A stretch of 64,000 nucleotides of DNA, from NCBI GenBank assembly GCA_963815965.1, contig CAWFIT010000017.1, forward strand, positions 1 through 64,000. Direction: 5' to 3'. This document shows, piece after piece, positions 17,865 to 28,776 of this stretch (position 1 is the stretch's first letter; each line of letters starts with the position of its first letter). Both the position numbers and the translations under genes were made by a program. The notes beneath the pieces are model-generated. The model worked only from the letters and a program-made list of their open reading frames with translations. It did not search any database and had not been told where the DNA came from. This DNA comes from DASVFB01 sp963815965 (GTDB taxonomy: Bacteria; Actinomycetota; Thermoleophilia; Gaiellales; Gaiellaceae).

Positions 17865-18129
17865 TGCGCCGAGATTCATTCGCTCGCTCGCCCTTTTGCT
17901 TGTTCAAGACCTTCGGCTAGGCCGAATCCCCCGCAAGCCCTACTTGCGGTAGCTGAAACCTTGCTGTACTAAGTGAATAGGGCTTTGCTGCCCCGGCCTT
18001 CGCGGCCGAGGCGGTCAGTACGGGGAAGGGACTGGATAGAGGAAGGCGATTGTCCGTCGACGCTCCTTGGAGCGAACCGACGGCATTAACGGCGTCACAC
18101 AACAACCTCTGATAGGGGGGATGGGATCA
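17865..18129 (+). other. structured leader region upstream of the giant Ig-like gene
   Basis: No gene was found. It contains several hairpins: TTCGGC-TAG-GCCGAA at 17912-17926, CCGCAAG-CCCTA-CTTGCGG at 17931-17949, a GTACT (17966-17970) / AGTAC (18017-18021) pair enclosing a CGGCC/GGCCG hairpin, and CCGTCG...CGACGG at 18054-18083 with an inner GCTCC/GGAGC stem. The last hairpin sits about 30 nt before the Shine-Dalgarno. The layout could be a cis-regulatory RNA; it matches no riboswitch class that I can name. Confidence 0.4.
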
Positions 18130-21100
18130 ATGAAGGGATCGAGATCGTCCAGACGGGTGCTGCTCGCCGCCGCTGTTGCGGCGATTGCGGGAGCGTCCGT
18201 GTTCTTGCTGTCAGGCGCTTTCGTCGCGGGGGCGGCGATTCAATGCGAGACGCTGAGCGTTCTACCGCCTAGCAACTTCGAGATCGACACGGGCGCGAAC
18301 GGCGCCAACCTCGCGGTCGATGGTCCGGCCGACTGCATCGACTGGCTCGCCGGCGGGTCGACCGGCCCGTTGCGCGGCGATGTTAAGCAAATACCCGACA
18401 AACCGTCGGGTGCGAACGACGACTCGTTTGTCCAGGGTTCGCAGGAGAAGGACGTCAATCCCACGATCGAGGCCGGCTCGATCCCCCCGAACAAGAGCGA
18501 TCTCAAGACCTTCGGCCTTCACGCGGAGGTAGTAAGCCCGACCAGCAAGTTCCTCCAGTTGTTCTGGTCGCGTGTCCAGAATCCCTCGGGCTCGACGAAC
18601 ATGGACTTCGAGCTGAACCAGAAGTTCTGCGATCCGAGCGCGACACCGCCGACGCCCACGAACTGCTCGACCAACGGCGTTACGCCCCTTCGCACGTTCG
18701 GCGACAAACTGATCACGTACGACCTCGACAACGGCGGTACCGTGCCGACGATCTCGATCCGCGAGTGGACGGCCTTGGGGGTCTGGAGCCTGCCGCAGGA
18801 CCTGACGGCGGCGAACCAGGCGTTGGGCTCGATCAACACGTCGGCGATCGCGGCCGCCAACAGCGGCGGTCTCGGTTCGCTCGATGCGTTCACGTTCGGC
18901 GAGGCGTCGATCTCGTTCGCCGCAATCTTCCAGCGCCCCGGTGTGTGCGGCCAGGTGGGGTCGGTCTACATGAAGAGCCGTTCCTCCACCTCGTTCCAGT
19001 CGGAGATCAAGGACTTCATCGCGCCCGAGCACGTGAACTTGAGCAACTGCGTACAGTTGAATGCGGCGACGACGATCCACGATGCGGCACATAACACGGT
19101 GCAGAACGGCGCGCATCTGGCTCTCGGTTCGATCGTGCATGACACCGCGCAGATCACGGGACAAGTGGACGGGATCCCCCCAACGGGCTTGGTGACGTTC
19201 ACCTTTTACAGCGGCCCGAACTGCACGAACGGTTCGGAGATCGGGACGTTCCCGTCGCCCGATGGTGTTGATCCGCGCTCTAACGCAACGGATGCGCTGG
19301 CTCCTGGTAGCTACGGATTTACGGCGACGATCGCCGGCGACGACGCCTACCTCGGCGACACGAGCGACTGCGAGCCATTCACGGTCGATAAGGCGCAACT
19401 GGCGATGAACAGCCAGGTGCACGACTCGGCGCATGTCGATAAGACGAACCTGAGCGTGCCGTTGGGCTCGGTGATGCATGACACCGGCAAGATCACGGGT
19501 GGTCTTGTCGCGACCTTCACGCCGGAGCCGATCACCTTCCAGATCTATCCGAACGGCACCTGCGCGGCCGGCAGCGGCAGCGCGGTCAACAACACGGGCC
19601 CCGATGAGGGCGACGGGACGCGTGATCGCTCGGCGGCCTCGGCTCCGCTCGCGGCGGGCGCCTGGTCGTACAAGGCGTTCGTGGCCGGCAACAACAACTA
19701 CCTCGGCAGCGACTCCGGCTGCGAGCCGTTCACGGTCGATAAGGCGCAACTGGCGATGAACAGCCAGGTGCACGACTCGGCGCATGTCGATAAGACGAAC
19801 CTGAGCGTGCCGTTGGGCTCGGTGATGCATGACACCGGCAAGATCACGGGTGGTCTTGTCGCGACCTTCACGCCGGAGCCGATCACCTTCCAGATCTATC
19901 CGAACGGCACCTGCGCGGCCGGCAGCGGCAGCGCGGTCAACAACACGGGCCCCGATGAGGGCGACGGGACGCGTGATCGCTCGGCGGCCTCGGCTCCGCT
20001 CGCGGCGGGCGCCTGGTCGTACAAGGCGTTCGTGGCCGGCAACAACAACTACCTCGGCAGCGACTCCGGCTGCGAGCCGTTCACGGTCGATAAGGCGCAA
20101 CTGGCGATGAACAGCCAGGTGCACGACTCGGCGCATGTCGATAAGACGAACCTGAGCGTGCCGTTGGGCTCGGTGATGCATGACACCGGCAAGATCACGG
20201 GTGGTCTTGTCGCGACCTTCACGCCGGAGCCGATCACCTTCCAGATCTATCCGAACGGCACCTGCGCGGCCGGCAGCGGCAGCGCGGTCAACAACACGGG
20301 CCCCGATGAGGGCGACGGGACGCGTGATCGCTCGGCGGCCTCGGCTCCGCTCGCGGCGGGCGCCTGGTCGTACAAGGCGTTCGTGGCCGGCAACAACAAC
20401 TACCTCGGCAGCGACTCCGGCTGCGAGCCGTTCACGGTCGATAAGGCGCAACTGGCGATGAACAGCCAGGTGCACGACTCGGCGCATGTCGATAAGACGA
20501 ACCTGAGCGTGCCGTTGGGCTCGGTGATGCATGACACCGGCAAGATCACGGGTGGTCTTGTCGCGACCTTCACGCCGGAGCCGATCACCTTCCAGATCTA
20601 TCCGAACGGCACCTGCGCGGCCGGCAGCGGCAGCGCGGTCAACAACACGGGCCCCGATGAGGGCGACGGGACGCGTGATCGCTCGGCGGCCTCGGCTCCG
20701 CTCGCGGCGGGCGCCTGGTCGTACAAGGCGTTCGTGGCCGGCAACAACAACTACCTCGGCAGCGACTCCGGCTGCGAGCCGTTCACGGTCGATAAGGCGC
20801 AACTGGCGATGAACAGCCAGGTGCACGACTCGGCGCATGTCGATAAGACGAACCTGAGCGTGCCGTTGGGCTCGGTGATGCATGACACCGGCAAGATCAC
20901 GGGTGGTCTTGTCGCGACCTTCACGCCGGAGCCGATCACCTTCCAGATCTATCCGAACGGCACCTGCGCGGCCGGCAGCGGCAGCGCGGTCAACAACACG
21001 GGCCCCGATGAGGGCGACGGGACGCGTGATCGCTCGGCGGCCTCGGCTCCGCTCGCGGCGGGCGCCTGGTCGTACAAGGCGTTCGTGGCCGGCAACAACA

Positions 21101-23950
21101 ACTACCTCGGCAGCGACTCCGGCTGCGAGCCGTTCACGGTCGATAAGGCGCAACTGGCGATGAACAGCCAGGTGCACGACTCGGCGCATGTCGATGAGAC
21201 GAACCTGAGCGTGCCGTTGGGCTCGGTGATGCATGACACCGGCAAGATCACGGGTGGTCTTGTCGCGACCTTCACGCCGGAGCCGATCACCTTCCAGATC
21301 TATCCGAACGGCACCTGCGCGGCCGGCAGCGGCAGCGCGGTCAACAACACGGGCCCCGATGAGGGCGACGGGACGCGTGATCGCTCGGCGGCCTCGGCTC
21401 CGCTCGCGGCGGGCGCCTGGTCGTACAAGGCGTTCGTGGCCGGCAACAACAACTACCTCGGCAGCGACTCCGGCTGGAGCCGTTCACGGTCGATAAGGCG
21501 CAACTGCAAGTGTCGACGGTGGTGCATGACCCGACCCATGACGACATCACGGGTAAGAACGTGCCGCTGGGGTCGACTGCGCATGACAATGCGACGGTGA
21601 CCGGTGGCGTGGCGGGCTTCTCGCTTCCGGCGGTCTCGTTCAGCTTCGACAGTGGCGCGATCGCCAACAACGCGACCACGGAGGCCGGCTTCACGGCGAC
21701 CTCGATCGCGACCGGTGTGTTGGCGGCGGGTGGCCACGTGTTCAACGCCACGGTGGCGACGAACGCGAACTACACCGGCGCGACCAGCGCCTCTGAGCCG
21801 TTCACCGTCAACAAGGCTGGGTCGTCGACGGCGACGGAGCTGCACACGGCGAGCGAGGCTGTGATCCCGCTGAACTCCTCGGTCCCGCTGCTGACCAGCG
21901 TGCATGACAAGGCGACGGTGACGTCGGCGAACACCTCGTTCCCGATCACGGGCACGGTGACCTTCACGTTCTTCGAGAACGGCGCCTGTGACGGCCCCGG
22001 AATCGACAAGGGGACCGTCGCTGTGGCCGCTGGTGTGGCGCATCCGTCGCAGGCTTCGGGTCCGCTGGGGCCGGGTGACTACGCCTTCCAGGCGACCTAT
22101 AGCGGTGACAACAACTTCACTGGGTCGACGAGCGATTGTGAGCCGTTCGTCGTCAACACCGAGGGCACGTCGACACTGACCCAACTGCACAACAACGCGA
22201 ACGAGGACGTCATCCCGCTTGACTCCTCGGTCGCCTTGGGCACCAACGTGCACGATCAGGCGACGGTGCTGGACTCGAACCCCGAGGCCGACCCGACGGG
22301 TGATGTGACGTTCACGTTCTTCACAAACAGCACCTGCACCGGCACGGGTGTCGACAAGGGCACGATCCCGCTGGTGGAAGGTGTGGCCCATCCGTCGCAG
22401 GCTTCGGGTGCGTTGGCGGCTGGGAACTACGGGTTCCAGGCGCACTACAACGGGGACGACAACTTCGACGAATCGACCAGCGGGTGCGAGCCGTTCCAGG
22501 TGAACACGGCGCCTTCGTCGACGGCGACCGAACTGCACAACAACGCCAACGAGGCAGTGATCGCGCTCGGCTCATCGGTCGAGGTGGGCACGAACGTTCA
22601 TGACAAGGCGACGGTGACCGATGAAAACGCGGTCTTCGACCCGACCGGGGACGTGACCTTCACGTTCTTCTCGGATAACGCGTGTGACGGCGGCGGCGTG
22701 GGCAAGGGGACCGTGGCACTGAATAACGGGGTGGCGCATCCGTCGGATGCCACTGGTGCGTTGGCGACGGGTCAATACTCGTTCCAGGCGCGATACAACG
22801 GGGACGGCAACTTCGATCCCTCGACCAGTCCGTGCGAGCCGTTCCAGGTCGTGGATGCGAATATCCAGATCTCGCCGTTGGCGGCGAATAACCCGGTGGG
22901 GAAGAACCACACCTTCACGGGCCACGTGAATGTGAACACCGGGTACGGGCGGTTTCGTGAACGCGCCGAACGGGACGACGATCAGCTTCGTCTTGACGGG
23001 TGCGGGCAGCTTCGTCGGCCCGAGCTCGTGTCACGACGGCGGGCGGCACCGGGTCGTGCACGGTGGTGATCGTGTCGACCGCGCCGGGCTCGTCGAGCGT
23101 GAAGGCGAAGACGGACGTGGTGGTCGGTGGCTTGACGTTGCACCGCGAGACCGGTGACGCGAAGCCGAACGACAGTGCTGATGCGTCGAAGTTGTGGGCG
23201 GATGCGACGGCGCGGACGGACATCCTGAACGCGTCCGGTGCTGTGGTGACGACGGTCGTCTCGGGCACGGTCGTCCATGACAAGGTGTTCGTGGATCGGC
23301 TGGCGGGGACGCCGGCCGCGGTGCCGAACCCGACCGGGAACGTGATCTTCCACCGCTACGCGACGATCGACTGTACGGGTGCGGCGACGGATCAGACGGT
23401 GGCGTTGACGGCGGGTTCGCCCTCGACGGCGCTCTCGGCCGACTTCGCACCGACGGCGAACATGTCCTACAAGGCCGATTACCAGGGTGATGCGAACTAC
23501 CCGGCCCGCTCTGGTGCGTGTGAGCCGTTGACGGTGACGCCGGTGCCGGCGCCGGCGATCGCGATCGTGAAGAACCCCAAGTCACAGACGGTGGCTGTGG
23601 GTGGTACTGCGACCTTCTCGATCACGGTCACCAATGCCGGCAACACGGTGTTGACGAACGTGACGGTGACGGATCCGTTGTCGCCGAACTGCAACCGGAC
23701 GTCGGCGCAGATCCCGGCCTTGGCGTCGATGGCGCCTGGCGCGACGGTCACGTACTCGTGTACGCGGCCGAACGTGCGGGCGAACTTCGACAACATCGCG
23801 ACCGCGACGGGCACACCGCCGTCGGGGCCGAACGTGACCGCGACTGACACGGCGCCGGTGAAGACCAAGGCGTTGACGCCGAAGAAGGTCGTGAAGAAGA
23901 AGAAGAAGCCGAAGGTCGTCTCACACAAGAAACCAAAGGCCACCGGCTAA
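18130..23950 (+). CDS. giant exported Ig-like repeat protein, three frame breaks
   Basis: Reconstructed protein of about 1940 residues. The ATG at 18130 has AGGGGGG nine nt upstream (an in-frame ATG at 18121 is too close to it). A signal peptide (VLLAAAVAAIAGASVFLLSG) is followed by a unique N-domain, six near-identical 117-residue Ig-like repeats (19390-21495), and five or so diverged Ig-like repeats with GxVTFTFF and SxCEPF motifs. A CARDB/DUF11-like domain (GGTATFSITVTNAGNTVLTN) and a cationic tail (KKVVKKKKKPK) end the protein. Frame breaks: a C lost at about 21475 (CTGCGAG in the other repeats), a base gained near 22940, another near 23030. No LPxTG or TM anchor. Probably a surface adhesin or matrix protein. 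Confidence 0.85.
19390..21495 (+). repeat. six tandem 351-bp units, nearly identical
   Basis: Units start at 19390, 19741, 20092, 20443, 20794 and 21145. Each encodes 117 residues beginning KAQLAMNSQVHDSAHVD and ending SDSGCEPFTVD. I see only two differences outside the first unit's flank: a K-to-E change in unit 6 (about 21195) and the one-base deletion at about 21475. The identity at DNA level points to recent expansion or gene conversion, and makes copy number unsafe in a short-read assembly. Confidence 0.95.
22852..23950 (+). repeat. 1.1-kb module, copy 1 (shared with 26042-27140)
   Basis: This stretch begins GTGGATGCGAATATCCAGAT and runs to the stop codon. It is almost identical to 26042-27140, including the Ig-like module, the DUF11-like domain and the lysine-rich tail. 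The two copies carry different frame-breaking indels (here near 22940 and 23030). Confidence 0.9.
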
Positions 23951-23960
23951 CAAACTGCGG

Positions 23961-23995
23961 GATCAGGTCCCGGACGCACAGTCCGGGACCTGATC
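23961..23995 (+). terminator. strong intrinsic terminator
   Basis: A perfect 15-bp stem (GATCAGGTCCCGGAC / GTCCGGGACCTGATC) with a GCACA loop, 10 bp after the stop codon of the giant gene and followed by GTTTC. Confidence 0.85.
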
Positions 23996-24041
23996 GTTTC
24001 ATCAAAGCCCGTAGGGGTTACGGGAGAGGGAGAACTGCGGC

Positions 24042-27000
24042 ATGAAAGCTCTATTCGATCGTGGTAGGCACCGGAGGCATGCCTCGGGTGCGGGTGTTCG
24101 AAAGACGCCAGTGCGCGTCTTGGTTGTTCTGGCAGCGGCGATGTTCATGCTGCTCATTCCGTCCGGCGGCTACGCCGTTCATGATCTAGGCCTGTTCGAG
24201 CTGGACGGCAATACGGCCGCACAGCGCCGCCGAACAGCGCGCCGTACGACTGGGAGTCGGTCTTCGACTCGGCGGACAATCAGATTCTGACGTCGGCTGC
24301 GGAGCCGCTGCTCACTGACGACGTTTCAGCGCTGACGCGGCAACGCCGGACGCGAGCTATTTCGCGTCGAGCAACAAGGACATCGACGACGTGAGCACCT
24401 GGCAGTGCGGTGTCCAGAACAACCCGTTGAACAAGGACGACATCCTCAACGCCTACGCGGCGCTGTTCAAGAACACGGCGAACGGCCACGTGATTCTCTA
24501 CGCCGGCGGCGAGCGCGACAGCAACAACGGCAACTCATTCATGGGCTTCTGGATCTTCAAGGGCAATGTCGGATGTAACCCGCCGGGCAACTTCACCGGC
24601 CAGCACACCGACGGCGACGTCCTGATCCTGAGCAACTTCACCGGAGGCGGAGGCACTCCGCTGGTGCAGGTCTACGAGTGGATGAACGGCGGTCTCGTCG
24701 CTCCACGACTCCGGCGGCTTCTGTCAACGGACGCCGCGAGCGGCGACGACGTCTGCGGCGAGGTCAACGACGTCGCCGTTCCAGCCCGCGTGGGACACCG
24801 GCCCGCTCGGCACGAACCAGTTCCTCGAGGTGGGCGTCGACCTGACGAACGCACTCGACTTCGGCGCCAACTCGGTGCCGTGCTTCGCGCGGTTCCAGGC
24901 CGAGACCCGCTCGTCGCAGGAGACGACGGCGACGTTGAAGGACTTCGCCGGCGGACAGTTCAACACGTGCAACAGCGCCACGGTGACGACCCCGATGGCC
25001 GGTCAGAACTCGGTCTCCGGCGCGAGCGTCGGCCCGGGCACGTCGGTCACCGATAAGGCGGTCATCACGGGGACGGCGGACGTCGGTACGGCGCCGAAGC
25101 CGACCGGAAGCGTCTCGTTCTTCCTCTGCGGGCCGACGCAGGCGCCGACTTCGTGCTCGACCGGCGGTGATGCGGTGGGCTCCGCCGTGCCCCTGTCCGG
25201 CTCGGACAATCCGGCGACGGTCAACTCGTCAGCCGTATCGAAGACGGCGCCAGGCTGGTACTGCTTCCGCGCCGAATACACCGGCGACTCGAACTATCCG
25301 GCCTCGAAGGACTCGAGCACGAACGAGTGCTTCCAGGTCGTGGACGCAAATATCCAGATCTCGCCCGGGTCGGCGACGAACCCGACGGGCACGAACCACG
25401 TGCTGACGATCACGGTGAACGCGGTCGGCGGCACGCTCGACGCGGGCCAGCACACGGCCACGGCGTCGATCGTCAGCGGCCCGGCTAGCTTCGTCGGCTC
25501 GCCGACGTGCACCTACACGGGTGGCGGGGCGACGGCCAGCTGCCAGGTGACGATCACGTCGAGCACGACCGGCACGACGGTCGTCTCCGCGACGGCGGAC
25601 ATCCCGGTGAACGGGGTGACGCTCACGCGGACGACCAACACGGCGGCGAACACGAGCGCCGGCGGCTCGGGCAACGCGTCGAAGACGTGGGTGGACGCGA
25701 ACATCCAGATCACCCCGGCCTCGGCGACGAACCCGATCGGGCACGAACCACGTGCTGACGATCACGGTGAACGCGGTCGGCGGCACGCTCGACGCAGGCC
25801 AGCACACGGCCACGGCGTCGATCGTCAGCGGCCCGGGTCGTTCGTCGGCTCGCCGACGCTGCACCTACACGGGTGGCGCGGCGACGGCCAGCTGCCAGGT
25901 GACGATCACGTCGGATGCGACCGGAGCGACGGTTGTCTCCGCGACGGCGGCCATCCCGGTCAACGGCCAGACGATCACGCGGACGACCGGCACGGCGGCG
26001 AACACGACCGCCGGCGGCTCGGGCAACGCGTCGAAGACGTGGGTGGATGCGAACATCCAGATCACCCCGCCGTCGGCGATCAACCCGGTGGGGAAGAACC
26101 ACACGTTCACGGGCCACGTGAATGTGAACACCGGTTCGGGCGGTTTCGTGAACGCGCCGAACGGGACGACGATCAGCTTCGTCTTGACGGGTGCGGGCAG
26201 CTTCGTCGGCCCGAGCCGTGTCAGACGGCGGGCGGTACGGGTTCGTGCACGGTGGTGATCGTGTCGACCGCGCCTGGCTCGTCGAGCGTGAAGGCGAAGA
26301 CGGATGTCGTGGTCGGTGGGTTGACGTTGCATCGCGAGACCGGTGACGCGAAGCCTGGCGATAGTGCCGATGCGTCGAAGTTGTGGGCGGATGCGACGGC
26401 GCGGACGGACATCCTGAACGCGTCCGGTGGTGTCGTGACGACGGTCGGTCTCGGGCACGGTCGTCCACGACAAGGTGTTCGTGGATCGGCTGGCGGGGAC
26501 TCCGGCTTCGGTGCCGAACCCGACCGGGAACGTGATCTTCCACCGCTACACGACGATCGACTGTACGGGTGCGGCGACGGATCAGACGGTGGCGTTGACG
26601 GCGGGTTCGCCCTCGACGGCGCTCTCGGCCGACTTCGCACCGACGGCGAACATGTCCTACAAGGCCGACTACCAGGGTGATGCGAACTACCCGGCCCGCT
26701 CTGGTGCCTGTGAGCCGTTGACGGTCACCCCGGCGCCGGCGCCCGGCATCGCGATCGTGAAGAACCCCAAGTCACAGACGGTGGCTGTGGGTGGTACGGC
26801 GACCTTCTCGATCACGGTCACCAATGCCGGCAACACGGTGTTGACGAACGTGACGGTGACCGATCCGTTGTCGCCGAACTGCAACCGGACGTCGGCGCAG
26901 ATCCCGGCCTTGGCGTCGATGGCGCCTGGTGCGACGGTCACCTACTCGTGTACGCGGCCGAACGTGCGGGCGAACTTCAACAACATCGCGACCGCGACGG

Positions 27001-27140
27001 GCACACCGCCGTCGGGGCCGAACGTGACCGCGACTGACACGGCGCCGGTGAAGACCAAGGCGTTGACGCCGAAGAAGGTCGTGAAGAAGAAGAAGAAGCC
27101 GAAGCTCGTCTCACACAAGAAACCCAAGGCGACCGGCTAA
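24042..27140 (+). CDS. second giant exported Ig-like protein, frame broken several times
   Basis: Reconstructed protein of about 1030 residues. The ATG at 24042 has GGAGAGGGAGAA upstream; the signal region is VRVLVVLAAAMFMLLIPSGGYA. The N-terminal third resembles exported proteins with ESVFDSADNQIL, CGVQNNPLNKDDILNAYAAL and NGHVILYAGGERDSNNGNSFMGF blocks. Ig-like modules (from about 25330) follow in two near-identical copies with VDANIQISPG and ATASIVSGP, then the same C-terminal module as the first giant protein. Frame jumps occur near 24225, 24290, 24340, 24705, 24800, 25738, 25838, 26216 and 26452. Since the paralogous copy is intact at several of these points, sequencing indels are likely. 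Probably co-functional with the upstream gene. Confidence 0.75.
26042..27140 (+). repeat. 1.1-kb module, copy 2 (shared with 22852-23950)
   Basis: Nearly identical to 22852-23950 and exactly as long. At 26215 a T is missing relative to copy 1 (CCGAGCCGTGTCAG against CCGAGCTCGTGTCA), and near 26452 a G is gained. Copy 1 is intact at both points. This pattern allows the ancestral frame to be reconstructed. Confidence 0.9.
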
Positions 27141-27154
27141 CAGAAGTCGGACTC

Positions 27155-27184
27155 GGATGAGGCGGCGGAAACGCCGCCTCATCC
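27155..27184 (+). terminator. strong intrinsic terminator
   Basis: A perfect 13-bp stem (GGATGAGGCGGCG / CGCCGCCTCATCC) with a GAAA loop, 14 bp after the stop of the second giant gene and followed by GTTGTC. Confidence 0.85.
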
Positions 27185-27192
27185 GTTGTCGC

Positions 27193-27220
27193 TTGACACA
27201 ATCGGCCTCCGGTGTAGCGT
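27193..27220 (+). promoter_or_regulatory. sigma-70-type promoter, probably leaderless
   Basis: A perfect -35 TTGACA (27193-27198), a 16-bp spacer and TAGCGT (27215-27220) match the actinobacterial TTGACA / TANNNT pattern. Transcription would start about 7 nt later, at or next to the GTG (27228) or ATG (27231) of the following gene, so the mRNA should have almost no leader. Confidence 0.6.
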
Positions 27221-27230
27221 CGAGAGTGTG

Positions 27231-27848
27231 ATGACCAGAGTCGTGTGCATCTCGCATGCGACGGGCTCGGGCGGGGAAGAGGTCGGCCGACTCGTCGCCG
27301 AGCGTCTCGGCTTCCTCTACGTCGACGACGAAATCGTCGCTCAGGCGGCGGCGAAGGGCGGTATCGACTCTGAAGAGGTGGCGGACGAAGAGCGACGGAA
27401 GTCACTCGCCGCCCGCGTGCTGGAAATGATCGCTCAGGGCGGCAGCGATCTCGCCAGCGGCATTCCGCTTCGAACCGGAGAGGAGCCGAGCAGTGACGAT
27501 GTCCGCGCGTTGATCCGCGAGACGATCGAGCGGACGGCGGAGCGAGGCAACGCGGTGATCGTCGCGCACGCTGCTTCGTACGCCGTAACACGTGAGCACG
27601 AGGCACTCCGCGTCCTCGTCACGGCGTCGCCCCACATACGCGCTGCACGCGTCGGTGCTGCAGAGGGGCTCGACCAAGCGCGGGCCGAGCGTGCTGTGAA
27701 GGATTCCGATGCAGGCCGCCGCGACTACCTGAGGCGCTTCTACAACGTCGACAACGAGTTGCCAACGCACTACGACCTCGTCGTCAACACCGACGCTCTC
27801 TCGGTCGAACAGGCAGCCGAGCTAATCTCGCGGGCCGCCTTGACCTAA
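27231..27848 (+). CDS. cytidylate kinase-like family protein
   Basis: Protein of 205 residues resembling the cytidylate-kinase-2 family (P-loop nucleotide kinases, not the essential Cmk). It starts VVCISHATGSGGEEVGRLVA, where the normal P-loop GxxGxGKT is modified. It continues with LGFLYVDDEIVAQAAAKGGI, a helical middle, AVIVAHAASYAV, and DSDAGRRDYLRRFYNVD near the end, as in the family. The weak P-loop leaves phosphotransfer uncertain. An in-frame GTG at 27228 is an alternative start. Confidence 0.8.
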   Translation: MTRVVCISHATGSGGEEVGRLVAERLGFLYVDDEIVAQAAAKGGIDSEEVADEERRKSLAARVLEMIAQGGSDLASGIPLRTGEEPSSDDVRALIRETIERTAERGNAVIVAHAASYAVTREHEALRVLVTASPHIRAARVGAAEGLDQARAERAVKDSDAGRRDYLRRFYNVDNELPTHYDLVVNTDALSVEQAAELISRAALT

Positions 27849-27900
27849 CACGCTGTCGGCACCGTTAAGGTGACCGCGCCGCCATGACCACTGGAGTCGC

Positions 27901-28748
27901 ATGCACGTCGAGGTGAACGGAACACGCCTTTGGTTCGACGTCGACGGCGCCGCGCTCGTGGCCGACGGCCCAGCGATGCGCGAGCGGCCCACCGTCGTCC
28001 TGCTGCACGGCGGGCCGGGAAGCTTCGACCACTCGTACTTCAAGCCTGAATTCGCTCGGCTTGCGGAGACGGCGCAGGTCGATCTACCTGGACTTGCGCG
28101 GCCACGGCCGCTCCGAGTGGGGCGACCCCGGTGCGTGGAGCTTCGAGACGTGCGCAGACGACGTCCGCGCCTTCTGCGACGCGCTCGCCATTGACAGGCC
28201 GGTCGTGTACGGACACTCCCTCGGCGGCTTCGTCGCCATGCTCTATGCGGCGCGCCACGCCGGCCATCCCGGGGCGCTCGTGCTGCAGTCCACGTTCGCC
28301 CGCTTCGACCTCGACCGGATCATCGAGGAGTTCCGCCTGCGCGGAGGCGACGAGGTTGCCGAGATCGCCGGACGCGTCTACGGCGGCGACAGCGCATCGG
28401 TCTCGGACGAAGAGTGGGCGCCCTGCTGGGGGCTGTTCGGCCACTGGGTGCCGGGCGAGCTGGAGAAGGAACGCATGATCGTCAACCGAGGAGTTGAACG
28501 CGCCCGGCCTCGACCTGATGCGCGGGTTCGACGTTCTCGACCAGCTCGCCCTCGTCGACTGCCCGACGCTCGTTTGCGTGGGCGAGCTCGACCCGATCAC
28601 GCCGGTGGCCGCCGCGCGCGAGATCGTCGAGGCATTGCCCGATGGAATCGCTCGGCTCGAGGTGATCGAGGGGGCCGGCCACTTCACCTGGCGCGACGCG
28701 CCGGATCGCTACTGGCCGCTCCTCACCGGCTTCGTCGGCGAGCATTAG
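27901..28748 (+). CDS. alpha/beta hydrolase (proline-iminopeptidase-like), two frame breaks
   Basis: The full hydrolase fold is present in three consecutive frames. Frame one has VVLLHGGPGSFDHSYFKPE (oxyanion-hole HGGPG). Frame two, from 28081, has YLDLRGHGRSEW and YGHSLGGFVAMLYA (nucleophile Ser in GHSLGG). Frame three, from about 28490, has CVGELDPITPVAAA (acid Asp) and GAGHFTWRDAP (His). Deleting one G at about 28081 and one at about 28490 restores a single protein of about 281 residues with a complete catalytic triad. Substrate unknown. The intact triad argues for sequencing errors rather than decay. Confidence 0.8.
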
Positions 28749-28776
28749 TATTTCGAGCACGAGCCGAGGGGGCGAC

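Noticed and set aside
17865..18129. c-di-GMP (GEMM) or c-di-AMP (ydaO) riboswitch upstream of the giant gene
   Set aside because: Hairpins are present, but the conserved core strings of these classes could not be found by eye.
18262..21234. A 990-residue open frame on the minus strand across the tandem repeats
   Set aside because: It is the antisense shadow of the repeat array: the same arginine-rich segment recurs every 351 bp, and there is no start signal or recognisable domain.
19390..21495. Regular repeats considered as a CRISPR array or satellite
   Set aside because: Units are 351 bp, fully coding, with no short repeat-spacer alternation and no cas genes.
23040..23070. Frame change near 23030 as programmed frameshifting
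   Set aside because: The paralogous copy at 26215 breaks at a different base in the same segment, and no slippery heptamer is present; independent indels explain both.
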